Source: an uncultured Eubacteriales bacterium (GTDB taxonomy: Bacteria; Bacillota; Clostridia; Oscillospirales; Acutalibacteraceae). Taken from it: DNA of 15,814 nucleotides. The position numbers and the translations under genes are program-made. The stretch spans positions 1-15,814 of the forward strand of contig ONPE01000064.1 of NCBI GenBank assembly GCA_900319615.1, given 5' to 3'. The notes beneath the pieces are model-generated. The model saw nothing but the letters and a program-made list of their open reading frames with translations, searched no databases and was not told the origin of the DNA. This document shows, in pieces, positions 6,607 to 13,132 of the stretch; positions within the stretch are counted from its first letter, which is position 1, and each line of letters starts with the position of its first letter.

Positions 6607-7869
6607 ATGAACACTCCCTTAGCCGACAGGCTGCGACCCGAATCGCTCGACGATATCGTCGGGCAAAAGGAGCTGCTCGCTCCCGGCAGACCGCTGAGAA
6701 AGATCATCGAGAGCGGTCATATCCCCAATCTGATATTCTACGGGCCGTCGGGCGTGGGCAAGACGACCCTCGCCTCCTATATCGCGCGTATCACCAACCG
6801 CTCGTTCAAGAAGCTCAACGGCACCACCGCCTCGACCGCCGATATAAAGGAGATCGTCTCTTCGCTGAACACCTTCGAGGGGCTTAACGGCGTGCTGTTG
6901 TATCTCGACGAGATCCAGTATCTCAACAAAAAGCAGCAGCAGACCTTGCTGGAGTTCATCGAGAACGGCTCCATCACCCTGATAGCCTCCACGACCGAGA
7001 ACCCGTATTTCTACATCTACAATGCTATCCTTTCGCGTTCGACGGTGTTCGAGTTCCGCCCCGTGGAGCCCGACGAGATACTCAAGGCCGTAGACCGTGC
7101 CGTCCGCGTGCTGTCTGAGGAACAGGGCAGGGAGATCGTCTTTACCGACGAGGCTAAGCGGCATATCTCCACCGCCTGCGGAGGCGACGTGCGTAAGGCG
7201 CTAAACTCTGTGGAGCTCTGCATGCTCGCAGGCAGCAGGGAAGAGGGAGTGCTTGTCGATGAAGAGCTCGCAAAGTCGCTGACCCAGCGCTCCGGCGCCC
7301 GGTACGACCGCGACGGTGACGCTCACTACGACGTCATCTCGGCGTATCAGAAGAGTATGCGCGGCTCCGACGTAAACGCAGCGCTGTTTTATCTGGCGCG
7401 GCTGGTAGAGTCGGGCGACCTGATCTCCGCGTGCAGGCGGCTCGTCGTGTGCGCGTGCGAGGATGTGGGGCTTGCGTATCCGCAGATCATCCCGATCGTG
7501 AAATCCTGCGTGGATATAGCGATGCAGGTCGGATTCCCCGAGGCGCGTATCCCGCTCGCGGACGCCGTCATCATGGTGTGTCTCGCGCCTAAGTCCAACT
7601 CCGGCGAGAGCGCGATCTCGGCTGCTCAGGCGGACGTTAGGGCAGGGCTCGGACAGGTCGTTCCCCGTCAGCTGCAGAACAAGCACTTCGACGGCGAGGA
7701 GCGCGCCCAAAAGGGACAGAATTACCTCTATCCCCACAGCTATCCCAACCACTGGATACCGCAGCAGTATCTGCCCGACGATATCCGCGACAAGGTGTAC
7801 TATGAGTTCGGCGAAAACAAGACCGAGCAGGCATACAAGGCGTACTGGGATAAGATAAAGAACTTATAA
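6607..7869 (+). CDS. rarA: Replication-associated recombination protein A (RarA/MgsA family AAA ATPase)
   Basis: A clamp-loader-like AAA+ ATPase that acts at stalled replication forks together with SSB. The N-terminal RPESLDDIVGQKELL is typical. Walker A is GPSGVGKT (residues 46-53, K52), Walker B is LYLDEIQ (D101, E102), and sensor 2 is GDVRKALNSVELC. The C-terminal half carries family stretches YDVISAYQKSMRGSDVNAALFYLARL, GDLISACRRLVVCACEDVGLAYP and YLYPHSYPNHWIPQQYLPD. At 420 aa the length is normal. The ribosome site CCGGAGG sits 6-7 nt before ATG 6607. It stands alone, with the palindromic element upstream and a terminator at 7910 downstream. Confidence 0.95.
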   Translation: MNTPLADRLRPESLDDIVGQKELLAPGRPLRKIIESGHIPNLIFYGPSGVGKTTLASYIARITNRSFKKLNGTTASTADIKEIVSSLNTFEGLNGVLLYLDEIQYLNKKQQQTLLEFIENGSITLIASTTENPYFYIYNAILSRSTVFEFRPVEPDEILKAVDRAVRVLSEEQGREIVFTDEAKRHISTACGGDVRKALNSVELCMLAGSREEGVLVDEELAKSLTQRSGARYDRDGDAHYDVISAYQKSMRGSDVNAALFYLARLVESGDLISACRRLVVCACEDVGLAYPQIIPIVKSCVDIAMQVGFPEARIPLADAVIMVCLAPKSNSGESAISAAQADVRAGLGQVVPRQLQNKHFDGEERAQKGQNYLYPHSYPNHWIPQQYLPDDIRDKVYYEFGENKTEQAYKAYWDKIKNL

Positions 7870-7909
7870 AGAATCTAACATAATTATATATTAACAAAAC
7901 GGTATTCTG

Positions 7910-7947
7910 CCGCAGCGGAGGGCGCTCTTCGCTGCGGTTGTTTCTTT
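7910..7947 (+). terminator. Terminator after rarA
   Basis: Stem CCGCAGCG (7910-7917) with CGCTGCGG (7930-7937). The 12-nt loop itself contains GAG and CTC that can pair. The run TTGTTTCTTT follows. Confidence 0.8.
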
Positions 7948-7976
7948 AGTATGTTTTCAACAAAAAAATTAAAAAA

Positions 7977-8018
7977 AATTGTACACAATTACGCGAGCGA
8001 TTTTTCTAAATCAGAAAA
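7977..8018. promoter_or_regulatory. Two AT-rich inverted repeats upstream of the starch operon promoter (possible operators)
   Basis: AATTG-taca-CAATT (7977-7990) and TTTTCT-aaatc-AGAAAA (8002-8018) both lie just upstream of the -35 box at 8024. Such short symmetric sites are the size of repressor or activator half-site pairs. No catabolite-responsive (cre) element was recognised. The binding protein is unknown, and in AT-rich DNA chance symmetry is possible. Confidence 0.3.
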
Positions 8019-8023
8019 TTAAT

Positions 8024-8053
8024 TTGACAAATAATTGTTATAATTTTTATAAC
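8024..8053 (+). promoter_or_regulatory. Sigma-A promoter of the starch operon
   Basis: TTGACA (8024-8029, perfect -35), an 18-nt spacer, TATAAC (8048-8053). The leader would be about 35 nt, ending in AGGAGG (8081-8086) 9 nt before ATG 8096. It is the only strong promoter in front of the CBM26-dockerin and amylase genes. Confidence 0.7.
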
Positions 8054-8095
8054 TGGGATTCCAGCGATTAACATGAAAAAAGGAGGAAAACTATC

Positions 8096-10156
8096 ATGAG
8101 ACTATCAGGTAAACAGGCAAAGCGAATGATCTCATTGGCGCTCTGTTTGGCTATGCTCATCTCGGTTGTTGCTCTGGCTGTCACCGTCAACGCGGCTGAT
8201 ACAGGCGAGCTCACCGATACGGGCGCCGATACTACCTACTATCTGTGGGGTGAGAACAACAACAGTCCCAACTTCAACGGTTCTACGCCTACGGGTACGT
8301 TCACTTATGATAGCTCAAAAGGCTACTACTATTATGACCTGACCGGTATGAGGGGAGATTTCTGCTTCGTTATCTCTACGATCGCAGATTCCGCTTACCA
8401 GTCGGTCAAGAATCCCGCCGTACAGATCGTTGCGGGCGCAGGCAGCTATTATCTCCAGATGGGCAACTATCACGGATATAACTGCATGCACCTTTACAAC
8501 GGCAACGGCGACGACATCAGGATCCGCTTCGCTTCTCCCACGGCAGGAGCGACGGCAGAGAAGGTCGGCGGAGAGGTTCCTGCTACTCAGGCGCAGGGCT
8601 CCACCGAGGCTACCATCTCCGGCGACGGCGGCAACTATGTCTACTGCCGCAACTCGGCTAACTGGGGCGCTGTCTACGCTTATATGTGGAACGGCAGCGG
8701 CTCCGACAACAACCACGCATGGCCGGGCGAAGCTATGACCGACATGGGCAACGGCGTATGGCGCTATCAGTTCAACAAGAACTACGAAAACATCATCTTC
8801 AACATCGGCAGCAACGCGACTCAGACCGGTGATATGCAGTTCCCCGGCGCGGGTTATCTCTACGATAACAAGACCGAGCAGTGGACCCTCTATGAGGTAA
8901 AGCCCACCGGCGGCACCGACCCCACAACTACCCAGCCCACACAGTACGTGCAGCCGACACAGCCGTCGACCACATCGCCGACAGGCAAATACGTCTACTG
9001 TGAGAACGAGGCAGGCTGGAGCAACGTATACGCATATATGTGGAACGGCACCTCCGACAGCAATGCTGCATGGCCGGGCGTCAAGATGACCAACATAGGC
9101 GGCAACACATGGCGCTATGAGGTTCCCAGGAACTTCCAGAAGATCATCTTCAACATCGGCAGCAACCAGACTCAGACCGCCGACATGGCTTACCCCGGCG
9201 ACGGTTATTGCTACAACAACAAGACCAAGGAGTGGGAGGTCTATGATACCTCGCCTCTCCGCGTGAACACATATGTCACCGATCTTCCCGCGCCCCAGTA
9301 CAACGGCGTAGGCATCACCGTGAGCGCATCGGCGGACGGTGAGAACGGCTCCGCTGTCTACTACAAGTTCAGCGTTCGCTATAACGGCAACACCACCGTT
9401 CTCTCCGACTTCTCTACGAAGAACAGCGTCTTATGGACTCCGCAGATCGCCGGCACCTATACTCTTGTCTATGATTTCAGAGACGGCAAGGGCAACACCA
9501 ACCAGCGCACAAGGGAATTCAAGGTCGAAGACGGCACTACCTCCGAGGCTCCCTATATCAAGACTGTTACTCCGGCAGGCGGTGAGATAGTCAAGTCCAC
9601 ACCCGTGACCGTCAACGTTACCGCAGGCGGCGGCATCACCGGCACAAACCTGCTGTTCTACAAGTTCGTTGTCAGGAACGCTGCGGGCGACATCATCAAC
9701 GTTCCCTACTATTCCTTCACCAAGAACGCCCGCTTCACTCCCGCGGCTACCGGTGCGTACACCGTGACTGTCAGCGTACAGGGCTCCGATAACAGAGTCG
9801 ACGAGCGTATCTGCAGCTACAACTGCGTGACGTCCCTGTCTCCGACAGAAACTCCCGCTACAGAGTCTCCGACGCAGCCCGCTACACAGGCAGCTCCGAC
9901 GCAGCCCGCTACACAGGCAGCTCCGACACAGCCCGCCACACAGGCTCCGCCCGTACAGGGCTTGAAGGGCGACGCGGATGACGACGGCGAGGTAAGCATC
10001 ATCGACGTAACTTATATCCAGCGTTATGATCTGTCTCTGCCGCTTCCCACTCCGATCAACCTTTACAACGCGGATGTAGACAACGACGACGAGGTCAGCA
10101 TCCTCGACGCGACCCTTGTCCAGCGCTACAACGCCGGCATAATAGATAAATTCTGA
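8096..10156 (+). CDS. Secreted dockerin protein with two CBM26 starch-binding modules
   Basis: A non-catalytic, exported starch-binding protein of 686 aa. Order of parts: signal peptide (1 to about 34, LALCLAMLISVVALAVTVNA); an unassigned beta-rich, Tyr/Gly/Asn-rich module (about 45-150); CBM26 number 1 (about 180-270, YVYCRNSANWGAVYAYMWNG); a Thr/Pro linker; CBM26 number 2 (about 298-386, YVYCENEAGWSNVYAYMWNG), clearly a duplicate; two Ig-like beta modules (about 390-480 and 487-582); a Thr/Pro/Gln linker with 9-residue repeats (about 588-622); and a type I dockerin (about 625-684). The dockerin has two calcium loops, DADDDGEVSIID and DVDNDDEVSILD, each followed by a QRY helix. No glycosidase domain is visible. 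It is the first gene of a two-gene operon with the amylase, whose ribosome site overlaps its stop. A dockerin implies docking to a cohesin-bearing scaffoldin encoded elsewhere, as in the R. bromii amylosome. Confidence 0.9.
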   Translation: MRLSGKQAKRMISLALCLAMLISVVALAVTVNAADTGELTDTGADTTYYLWGENNNSPNFNGSTPTGTFTYDSSKGYYYYDLTGMRGDFCFVISTIADSAYQSVKNPAVQIVAGAGSYYLQMGNYHGYNCMHLYNGNGDDIRIRFASPTAGATAEKVGGEVPATQAQGSTEATISGDGGNYVYCRNSANWGAVYAYMWNGSGSDNNHAWPGEAMTDMGNGVWRYQFNKNYENIIFNIGSNATQTGDMQFPGAGYLYDNKTEQWTLYEVKPTGGTDPTTTQPTQYVQPTQPSTTSPTGKYVYCENEAGWSNVYAYMWNGTSDSNAAWPGVKMTNIGGNTWRYEVPRNFQKIIFNIGSNQTQTADMAYPGDGYCYNNKTKEWEVYDTSPLRVNTYVTDLPAPQYNGVGITVSASADGENGSAVYYKFSVRYNGNTTVLSDFSTKNSVLWTPQIAGTYTLVYDFRDGKGNTNQRTREFKVEDGTTSEAPYIKTVTPAGGEIVKSTPVTVNVTAGGGITGTNLLFYKFVVRNAAGDIINVPYYSFTKNARFTPAATGAYTVTVSVQGSDNRVDERICSYNCVTSLSPTETPATESPTQPATQAAPTQPATQAAPTQPATQAPPVQGLKGDADDDGEVSIIDVTYIQRYDLSLPLPTPINLYNADVDNDDEVSILDATLVQRYNAGIIDKF
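9867..9947 (+). repeat. 27-bp tandem repeat coding for the TQPATQAAP linker
   Basis: Two identical 27-bp units (9867-9893 and 9894-9920) and a third with a few changes (9921-9947) encode repeated TQPATQAAP between the second Ig-like module and the dockerin. In-frame copy-number change would lengthen or shorten the flexible linker. Confidence 0.9.
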
Positions 10157-10170
10157 GGAGGTAACAGAAG

Positions 10171-12354
10171 ATGAAGAAATTTTCACGTATTCTGGCACTG
10201 ATCATGTGCCTTGCGATGCTGTTCTCTGTCGCCGTTATCTCCGCTAACGCGATAGAAGACGAGGACGTCGCCGATACAGCCGCCGATGTCGATGTTGCCG
10301 ATACTTCCGTAGACGGCATCATCATCCACGTAAAGGCTGAAGACTATGTTCCCTACATCTATTACTGGAACGCTCTGCCCACTAACAGAGAGTGCAGCTA
10401 TCCCGGCGTCAAGATGACCAAGGATAACTCCGTGACCGGCACTAACTGGTACACCATCTCTTTCAGCGGCACCACAAAGATCAATTTCCTGCTGACCGAC
10501 GGAAGCACCGCTCTCTCCGGTCAGAAGAGCAACGAGCTCACCCGCAGCCAGGGCGAGTGGTGGTATAAGAACGGCCGCTTCCGTAAGAAGAACCCCGAAG
10601 AGGCAGATTCTTACGACAGCGTTGATATGCGCGAGGATACCATCTACTTCGTCATCACCACCCGTTTCTACGACGGCGACAAGGGCAACAACGTCCACTG
10701 CTGGGATGACTCCAAGGCAGGCAACGGCGACGACGACCCCGCATGGCGCGGCGACTTCAAGGGCCTTGCCGAAAAGCTCGATTACATCAAGGCTCTCGGC
10801 TTCTCCGCTATCTGGATCACTCCGGTCGTAGAGAACGCCTCCGGCTATGACTATCACGGCTATCACGCCATGAACTTCTCCAAGGTCGACGCACGTTATG
10901 AGAGCGACGACTTCACCTATGAGGATCTTATCGACGCCGCTCATGAGAGAGGCATGAAGATCGTTCAGGACGTTGTCTGGAACCACACCGGTAACTTCGG
11001 CGAGACTAACCTCGAGCCGCTGTTCACCAAGGACGACAGCGACCGCACCAAGCTCGGCAACATGAAGAGCACCATGGTCCCCACCAAGAAGCTGCTCGAC
11101 TACAACGGTCTCACCAAGCCCGAACAGTACTGGCAGCTGCCCGACGGTCAGCAGTACGATTCCCGTCTGCAGCTGATGAAGCAGACCCAGGGCTTCACCG
11201 ATATCGTATCCTATGATAAGGTCGCGAACTCCAACAACTACTACCACAACGGCTATTTCGGCGGCTTCAACTGGGACGACTGGACCAACAAGTACAGCCA
11301 GATCGCAGGCGACTGCGTTGACCTCAACACCGAGAACAAGGCTGTCGCAGACTACACGGTAGAGGCTTACTCTCAGTATCTCGACCTCGGCGTTGACGCG
11401 TTCCGTGTCGATACCGTCCGTCATATGCCGCGTCTCTCCCTGAACAAGTGGTACAACGACCGCTTCAATCAGGCTGCAAAGGCTAACGGCAACAATAACT
11501 TCTATATGTTCGGTGAGATCTGCTGCCGTTACAGCCAGGTATGGTACCGCGACGTTCAGTCCGAGTCCGTCCAGTTCTACACATGGGACGACAACTCCAC
11601 ATGGCTGAACAAGCTCTCTGATAACACCGATGCAGCTACTATCAAGCAGAATATCCAGAATTCTATCGACTTCAACCAGTCTTATGCTGCAGTAGCTAAT
11701 ATGCCCACCTCCGACAACGCCTTCCTCCGCGGAATCACCTATCATACTCCCGACTATTCGAAGAGCTCCGGCATGGGTGCTATCGACTTCCAGATGCACT
11801 GGCTGTTCGACTCTGCCTCCGGCGCGTTCGGTATAGCTCAGGCTGAGGATCAGTATTACAACGATTCCACCTGGAACGTAACATATGTCGAGTCTCACGA
11901 CTATGCTCCCGACCAGAACCAGTTCAACCGCTTCACCGGCGGCACTGCTACTTGGGCGGAGAACCTCAACCTCATGTTCACCTTCCGCGGCATCCCCTGC
12001 CTGTACTACGGCGGCGAGATCGAGTTCCAGAAGGGCGCGAGGATCGACGAGGGTACCAACATTTCTCTCGCGAACTCCGGCCGTGCGTACTTCGGCGACC
12101 ACATCGAGGGTTCCGTAAACACCACCGATTTCGCTTCCTACAGCAACGCCACCGGCGCTATGGCTACCACCCTGAACAGCACTCTTGCTAAGCATATCCA
12201 GAAGCTCAATGCGATCCGTCGCGCTGTTCCCGCTCTGCAGAAGGGTCAGTACACCACCGACGGCAAGTACGTCAGCGGCAACATGGCTTACATCAGACGC
12301 TACACCGCCGGCGGAGTAGATTCTCTCGCCTGCGTAGCACTTATGCTGCGCTAA
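10171..12354 (+). CDS. Secreted GH13 alpha-amylase with N-terminal starch-binding module, truncated C-terminal domain
   Basis: An exported endo-acting alpha-1,4-glucanase of 727 aa, by family. Parts: signal peptide (1 to about 27, ending ANA); an acidic Asp/Ala/Val spacer (28-47); a CBM26-like module (about 49-150, IYYWNALPTNRECSYPGVKM); a GH13 barrel (about 155-640). The four GH13 regions are present: DVVWNH (D267, N271, H272), GVDAFRVDTVRH with nucleophile D414, MFGEI with acid/base E449, and YVESHD with stabiliser D577. The catalytic set is therefore intact. The C-terminal beta domain starts normally (MAYIRRYTAGGVDSLACVAL) but stops after LMLR, about 30 residues in. A plausible true C-terminus survives in the +1 frame (12353-12412). 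The ribosome site AGGAGG (10156-10161) overlaps the upstream stop. No dockerin is found in either frame. The remaining enzyme may still fold; loss of domain C often lowers stability. No GH13 subfamily is assigned. Confidence 0.92.
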   Translation: MKKFSRILALIMCLAMLFSVAVISANAIEDEDVADTAADVDVADTSVDGIIIHVKAEDYVPYIYYWNALPTNRECSYPGVKMTKDNSVTGTNWYTISFSGTTKINFLLTDGSTALSGQKSNELTRSQGEWWYKNGRFRKKNPEEADSYDSVDMREDTIYFVITTRFYDGDKGNNVHCWDDSKAGNGDDDPAWRGDFKGLAEKLDYIKALGFSAIWITPVVENASGYDYHGYHAMNFSKVDARYESDDFTYEDLIDAAHERGMKIVQDVVWNHTGNFGETNLEPLFTKDDSDRTKLGNMKSTMVPTKKLLDYNGLTKPEQYWQLPDGQQYDSRLQLMKQTQGFTDIVSYDKVANSNNYYHNGYFGGFNWDDWTNKYSQIAGDCVDLNTENKAVADYTVEAYSQYLDLGVDAFRVDTVRHMPRLSLNKWYNDRFNQAAKANGNNNFYMFGEICCRYSQVWYRDVQSESVQFYTWDDNSTWLNKLSDNTDAATIKQNIQNSIDFNQSYAAVANMPTSDNAFLRGITYHTPDYSKSSGMGAIDFQMHWLFDSASGAFGIAQAEDQYYNDSTWNVTYVESHDYAPDQNQFNRFTGGTATWAENLNLMFTFRGIPCLYYGGEIEFQKGARIDEGTNISLANSGRAYFGDHIEGSVNTTDFASYSNATGAMATTLNSTLAKHIQKLNAIRRAVPALQKGQYTTDGKYVSGNMAYIRRYTAGGVDSLACVALMLR

Positions 12355-12412
12355 CGGCTTCAAGGGCATCAACGGCGCTATCGGACCCGGCAACCAGACC
12401 TACCTCAAGTAA
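12353..12412 (+). pseudogene. Out-of-frame remnant of the amylase C-terminus
   Basis: Beginning inside the amylase stop codon, the +1 frame reads NGFKGINGAIGPGNQTYLK and ends with TAA at 12410-12412, just before the operon terminator. Its Gly/Asn-rich sequence and position suit the last strands of an amylase beta domain. About 50 residues that would normally link it to the end of the upstream frame are absent. That points to an internal deletion that changed the frame, rather than a simple one-base error. Confidence 0.6.
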
Positions 12413-12444
12413 TTCATCATTCAGTACTCAGTTTACTGCAATCC

Positions 12445-12474
12445 GACTCCCCTCACCCGAGGGGAGTCTTTTTT
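12445..12474 (+). terminator. Strong rho-independent terminator of the starch operon
   Basis: A perfect 9-bp stem, GACTCCCCT (12445-12453) with AGGGGAGTC (12460-12468), loop cacccg, followed by six T (12469-12474). Confidence 0.95.
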
Positions 12475-12513
12475 GTACACCATACTGTTCTGTTTCATCT
12501 GCGGCTGAAGCTA

Positions 12514-13020
12514 CATAGATCACAGCGTTGGGATTTATTTCCGACCGCATCCTCATAAAAATGGATTTAGAGGTAGCAAAGGAACAAGGAAATCTGAGCA
12601 TAATATTTTGAAATGATTGATCATAAATACATATCAATTAAACATCCGACCGTTCTCTTTTATAGGTCGATATAACAGCGACAGCAGGTCAACCAAAGTA
12701 CAATTTACATTGGCTTTTCAAAAATCATAGATCACAACGTTGGGATTTATTTCCGACCGCTTCCTCATAAAAATGGATATAGAGGTTGCAAAGGCACCCG
12801 GAAATCTGAGCATAATATTTTGAAATGATTGATCAGAAATCCATATCCATCCAATTTCCGACCGTTCTCTTTTATAGGTCGATATAACAGCGACAGCGGG
12901 TCAACCAAAGTACAATTTACATTGGCTTTTCAAAAACATAGATCACAGCGCCGGGATTTATTACCGACCGCATCCTCATAAAAATGGATTTTGAGACGGC
13001 AAAGGCACTCGGGAGTCTGA
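12514..13020. repeat. 211-212-bp tandem repeat, two full copies and one partial, non-coding
   Basis: Copy 1 starts at 12514, copy 2 at 12726 and copy 3 at 12937, each with catagatcac, giving periods of 212 and 211 bp. Copies 1 and 2 match over their whole length. The block from about 12650 to 12725 (ttctcttttataggtcgata onward) is almost identical in copy 2. Copy 3 is alike for about 84 bp and then runs into the aspS upstream region. Each full unit holds CGACC...GGTCG, a possible hairpin. Short frames are open on both strands, but differences between copies change amino acids freely, no ribosome site was found, and codon use is unlike the neighbours. This fills the gene-free stretch between the starch operon and aspS. 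Confidence 0.85.
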
Positions 13021-13023
13021 TCA

Positions 13024-13052
13024 CCGATTTTTTCGGGTTATAAAAAAATCGG
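13024..13052. terminator. Inverted repeat, possible terminator, upstream of aspS
   Basis: CCGATTTTTT (13024-13033) pairs with AAAAAATCGG (13043-13052) around a 9-nt loop. The stem carries its own T and A runs, but no T-tract follows on either strand, so termination is uncertain. It abuts the end of repeat copy 3. Confidence 0.4.
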
Positions 13053-13061
13053 CGCGCCGCC

Positions 13062-13090
13062 TTTACTTTGTGAAAAGCATGTGCTATAAT
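13062..13090 (+). promoter_or_regulatory. Sigma-A promoter of aspS
   Basis: TTTACT (13062-13067), a 17-nt spacer, TATAAT (13085-13090, perfect). The leader is about 35-40 nt with AAAGGA (13118-13123) 9 nt before ATG 13133. The leader is too short for a T-box, and no T-box motif is visible. Confidence 0.65.
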
Positions 13091-13132
13091 ACTACAGAAT
13101 AGGGAAAAATGCCTTTGAAAGGAATATGAAAA

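Noticed and set aside
8096..12354. Assignment to Ruminococcus bromii itself
   Set aside because: The domain style fits, but coding DNA here is clearly GC-rich, unlike the lower GC of R. bromii as I know it.
10183..12393. Long open frame (736 codons) on the minus strand opposite the amylase
   Set aside because: It mirrors a GC-rich gene with strong codon bias and its translation is a low-complexity run of Val, Ala, Gly and Leu. The plus strand has complete GH13 motifs.
12428..12637. Minus-strand frames in the 211-bp repeats with a shared FMRMRSEINPNAVIYV-like peptide
   Set aside because: Between copies most differences change the amino acid, endings differ, no ribosome site is seen, and the plus-strand frame is equally open. 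The shared peptide is explained by DNA repeat identity.
12475..13061. CRISPR array
   Set aside because: The repeated units are over 200 bp and adjoin one another; there are no short repeats with unique spacers and no cas genes.
13053..13132. T-box leader for aspS
   Set aside because: The predicted leader is about 40 nt and shows no T-box or specifier structure.
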